Source: G020354645 sp050053515
GTDB lineage: Bacteria > Desulfobacterota > Desulfobacteria > Desulfobacterales > G020354645
Assembly (NCBI GenBank): GCA_050053515.1
Contig: JASFTQ010000195.1
Coordinates: 1 to 8,678, forward strand
Direction: 5' to 3'
DNA: 8,678 nt
The position numbers were made by a program, and so were the translations under genes. Numbering within the stretch: the stretch's first letter is position 1; the number at the start of each line of letters is the position of its first letter. Below the pieces are notes generated by a model. The model made no database searches and was not told where the DNA came from. It was given only the letters and a program-made list of their open reading frames with translations. Shown in pieces: positions 7,154-8,678 of this stretch.

Positions 7154-7417
7154 GGGGTCGGGGTATTTTTTTCTTGCCATACAACCGGGTGCTTTGCACC
7201 CGGCTGCAAGTGCAACGCTTGAATCAATAGTGTCGTCTCGGCTTTTCAGCTTGTCATCGAATATTGAAACTACCAGCTCTTCCGGTGGGCGTTGACTGCA
7301 CGGCAAGATGCCGGGTTGTTGCCTGCCAAGCCTGACAGCGGCAATAGCCCTCTGCCTGTTGGAAGCGCAGGAGCGATCAGCTTGTCGTGAAAAAAATACC
7401 CCGACCCCTCATTAAAA
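7144..7417. mobile_element. MITE-like element with 25-bp perfect ends and target duplication (element B)
   Basis: Perfect 25-bp inverted arms occupy 7149-7173 and 7389-7413, with core AATGAGGGGTCGGGGTA followed by seven T and a C. The direct repeat ATTAAAA flanks the element at 7144-7150 and 7411-7417; one more base on each side also matches, giving CATTAAAAT. This fits a duplicated target with the element proper at 7151-7410 (260 bp). The arm and duplication overlap by a few bases, so exact ends are ambiguous. No transposase is present. The inner right arm shares the 13-mer GATCAGCTTGTCG and adjoining sequence with element A, so the two are diverged members of one family; a partial extra copy, CAGCTTGTC, lies at 7248-7256. 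Its transcript should fold into a long hairpin and could terminate the upstream operon. Perfect arms suggest a fairly recent insertion. Mobilisation by a REP-type Y1 transposase is an inference from the ends alone. Confidence 0.8.
7185..7203. repeat. Perfect 8-bp stem hairpin inside element B
   Basis: CCGGGTGC (7185-7192), loop TTT and GCACCCGG (7196-7203) form a GC-rich perfect hairpin 32 bp after the methyltransferase stop. No T-run follows, so it is not a classical terminator. Nested inside the long inverted-repeat element, it would be a side stem of the larger fold. Confidence 0.7.
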
Positions 7418-7531
7418 TAATACACGGCGGCTGTCGATGACGCCCCTGCCCGGTTCGCTTCCCGGGAAGCCCCGCCTGTCAGGGCGGAGCGCTTCACTTT
7501 AAAAACGCAACATGTCAAAGGGTGGCATAAT
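7418..7531. repeat. GC-rich palindromic leader between element B and the DUF4124 gene
   Basis: This 114-bp stretch contains a perfect 14-bp palindrome, GCTTCCCGGGAAGC (7457-7470). A hairpin, CCGCC (7472-7476) with GGCGG (7483-7487), follows directly. A 13-base segment at 7485-7497, read on the minus strand as GTGAAGCGCTCCG, matches the left edge of element A (304-316) at 12 of 13 positions, which hints at another relict repeat. No clear promoter was found. The ribosome site of the next gene (AAAGGGTGG) is at its right end. Confidence 0.45.
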
Positions 7532-8098
7532 ATGAGATCTCTAACACCATATATTTCGATAATTATAATGTGGCTATGGGGTATTCCCTTAAATGCCGGA
7601 AGCATATACACCTGGCAGGATGAAAACGGCGTTACCCATATTTCAGAGAAACCACCGCCGGCAGGCACTAAACTTGAAGCGGTAATCGAGTATACCCCCA
7701 AAACAGAAGAAGAAATTCGTTCGATTCGCCGGCAGCAAGAAGCCCGGCGTGAAGAACGCGCCAGAGAAGCCGTTTTGAAAAACGCCCAGAACGCCAGAAA
7801 AATAGCTGACGAGGCCAAAACCAGGGCCGAAGAAGCCAAGAGGCGCGCAGAACAGGCCAATCAAAAGGCACAGGAATTCAGGAATAAAATCGGTTATGAT
7901 ACCGACAGAATCAAACGCAATCGATATAAAATAAAAAAAATGGAATTAGAAGCGTTGAAAGCAGTGGAATTCGCCCGCCAAGCTGCAGAGGAAGCCCAAA
8001 TGGCTGAGGAACAGGCCAAGGCCGCCGAAAAAAGGGCAAACGAGATGATAAATGAGGATAACCCCTCTAAAAATCCACCCACAGAGACCGAACAGTAG
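7532..8098 (+). CDS. Secreted DUF4124-type coiled-coil protein
   Basis: The 188-residue product starts with a signal peptide: hydrophobic core at about 7-20 and probable cleavage after NA (21-22). Right after it comes the short DUF4124 signature IYTWQDENGVTHISEKPP (25-42), a periplasmic beta-type module of unknown function. The rest is a highly charged Ala/Glu/Lys/Arg helix with heptad-like spacing (about 58-118 and 133-172), broken by IGYDTDR (120-126), so two coiled-coil arms joined by a hinge are likely. The C-terminus is Pro/Asn/Glu-rich and probably disordered. There is no lipobox cysteine and no second membrane span, so a soluble periplasmic protein is expected. The ATG at 7532 is preceded by AAAGGGTGG and is the only start that keeps the signal peptide. 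It is a single-gene unit with a terminator behind it. Confidence 0.85.
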   Translation: MRSLTPYISIIIMWLWGIPLNAGSIYTWQDENGVTHISEKPPPAGTKLEAVIEYTPKTEEEIRSIRRQQEARREERAREAVLKNAQNARKIADEAKTRAEEAKRRAEQANQKAQEFRNKIGYDTDRIKRNRYKIKKMELEALKAVEFARQAAEEAQMAEEQAKAAEKRANEMINEDNPSKNPPTETEQ

Positions 8099-8116
8099 TT
8101 GAAAACTTGCGGCAAA

Positions 8117-8149
8117 CGGTCAAGTCCTTTTGACCGCTCATATTTTTTT
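8117..8149 (+). terminator. Rho-independent terminator after the DUF4124 gene
   Basis: A 7-bp stem, CGGTCAA (8117-8123) with TTGACCG (8130-8136), encloses a 6-nt loop. It is followed by a T-rich tail with seven or eight T ending at 8149, and starts 18 bp after the stop codon. Stem length, position and T-run all fit intrinsic termination. Confidence 0.7.
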
Positions 8150-8170
8150 CTGACGGCTTCTGAGAATATC

Positions 8171-8198
8171 TTGATTAACACCTCATACTGATTAATAT
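8171..8198 (+). promoter_or_regulatory. Candidate selD promoter (weak)
   Basis: TTGATT (8171-8176) and TAATAT (8193-8198) are 16 bp apart in an AT-rich stretch between the terminator and selD. TAGAAT at 8205-8210 is an alternative -10 box without a good -35. A promoter is needed here because a terminator precedes the gene, but the exact site is uncertain. Confidence 0.25.
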
Positions 8199-8260
8199 AT
8201 TCGATAGAATAAATAGGAAATTCTTATAAAAGTGGGTCTCAATTAACTTTCATCACAATT

Positions 8261-8678
8261 ATGGCTAAAATCCGTTTTTTTCAAAAACCGAGCTTGCTGA
8301 GTTTATCAAAGACCTGCGGTTGAGCGGCCAAAGTCAGTCCGGTCGGGCTGCAAAAGATACTGAAAGGGTTGCCGCAGCACCATGACCCCAATCTGCTGGT
8401 GGGTTATGAAACCAATGACGATGCGGGTATCTATCGACTGAATGATGAGATCGCTGTTATTACAACGGCCGATTTTATCACGCCGCCGGTGGATGACCCG
8501 TTTTTATTTGGCCAGATCGCTGCCGCCAATGCGATCAGTGATGTATATGCAATGGGTGGCAAACCCATCATCTGTCTCAATTTAGCAAGTTTTCCTTCGA
8601 AAAAACTTAAACCGGAGGTGCTGAATCAAATAGTGGCAGGGGGGTTAACGAAAATCACCGAAGCCGGAGCCGTTTTAG
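8261..8678 (+). CDS. selD: Selenide, water dikinase SelD, selenocysteine-containing, 3' partial
   Basis: SelD makes selenophosphate from selenide and ATP, the selenium donor for Sec-tRNA and selenouridine synthesis. Read from the ATG at 8261 with one in-frame TGA (8321-8323) decoded as Sec, the frame stays open for 139 codons to the window edge. The Sec segment is KTCGUAAKVSP: U21 aligns with the catalytic Cys17 of E. coli SelD and K24 with its essential Lys20. DPNLLVGYETNDDAGIY (42-58) supplies metal/ATP-binding aspartates. TTADFITPPVDDPFLFGQIAAANAISDVYAMGG (68-100) is the core SelD signature. A stop at 8210 closes the frame upstream and no other common start codon intervenes. No good Shine-Dalgarno sequence precedes the ATG. 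The alternative, a pseudogene with a nonsense mutation, is unlikely because TGA falls exactly at the active-site codon and a SECIS-like hairpin follows. The C-terminal domain lies beyond the window. Confidence 0.93.
8321..8323 (+). other. In-frame UGA selenocysteine codon of selD
   Basis: Codon 21 of selD is TGA, located where SelD proteins carry the catalytic Cys or Sec. A cysteine codon sits two residues earlier (C19), giving a Cys-Gly-Sec triad that could form a selenenylsulfide. The conserved protein continues without interruption on both sides. Confidence 0.9.
8324..8350 (+). promoter_or_regulatory. SECIS-like hairpin of selD
   Basis: A 6-bp stem, CAGTCC (8335-8340) with GGGCTG (8345-8350, one G-U pair), presents a GGUC apical loop at 8341-8344. 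The loop begins 17 nt after the UGA, close to the 18 nt in E. coli fdhF. Bacterial SECIS elements characteristically expose GGU in the loop to be bound by the elongation factor SelB. The element lies inside the coding sequence, as bacterial ones do. Confidence 0.75.

Noticed and set aside
7158..7203. Classical intrinsic terminator after the methyltransferase
   Set aside because: The 7185-7203 hairpin is strong but has no T-run after it. The T-run at 7166-7172 precedes the hairpin and belongs to the element arm.
7270..7860. Minus-strand open frame of 196 codons
   Set aside because: Its upstream part is antisense to the DUF4124 coding sequence, where an Ala/Glu-rich repetitive gene commonly leaves the opposite strand open. 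The remainder runs through the palindromic leader and element B.
8261..8323. selD as a pseudogene truncated by a nonsense codon after 20 residues
   Set aside because: The TGA coincides with the catalytic Sec/Cys position, the downstream sequence is intact SelD, and a hairpin with a GGU loop follows at the right distance.

Overview
The window looks like ordinary chromosomal housekeeping DNA from an anaerobic bacterium, most likely a Desulfobacterota ('Deltaproteobacteria') lineage such as the Desulfobacterales. This rests on recall of family distribution, not on a search. The pointers are a selenide, water dikinase (SelD) whose active-site codon is an in-frame UGA, a small Cys-rich protein of a kind I associate with sulfate reducers, a UbiB-type kinase in an operon with a methyltransferase, and two long-hairpin repeat elements. 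I see no phage, CRISPR, toxin, rRNA or tRNA genes.

Layout. Positions 1-669 hold no convincing gene. They contain a 228-bp MITE-like element (308-535, element A) and the leader of htpX. The htpX gene (670-1596, +) encodes a membrane zinc protease. Converging on it is a small Cys-rich protein gene (1427-1762, -) whose reading frame runs antisense into the last 170 bp of htpX. Upstream of that on the minus strand lie an unrecognised polytopic membrane protein (1966-3084) and trxB, thioredoxin reductase (3235-4221). A divergent promoter region (4222-4489) separates trxB from a plus-strand operon: a zinc-ribbon protein (4490-4744), a UbiB/AarF-family kinase (4784-6499) and a class I methyltransferase (6506-7153).

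A second MITE-like element (7151-7410, element B) sits exactly at the methyltransferase stop codon. It has 25-bp perfect inverted ends and a 7-bp flanking duplication. Removing it in silico restores a TAA stop in frame, so the insertion replaced one stop with another and left the protein unchanged. Next comes a GC-rich palindromic stretch, then a secreted coiled-coil DUF4124-type protein (7532-8098) with its own terminator. The window ends inside selD (from 8261), a selenoprotein gene with UGA at codon 21 followed by a SECIS-like hairpin. A standard ORF caller would miss it.

Shared themes are envelope and redox maintenance: HtpX for membrane protein quality control, TrxB for thiol reduction, UbiB for isoprenoid-lipid or quinone-related functions, and SelD for the selenophosphate that supplies selenoprotein synthesis, including its own. 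I found no clearly new multi-gene system. The most informative points are the Sec-containing SelD, the two related hairpin elements with a reconstructable insertion event, the antisense overlap at the end of htpX, and the internally duplicated membrane protein.
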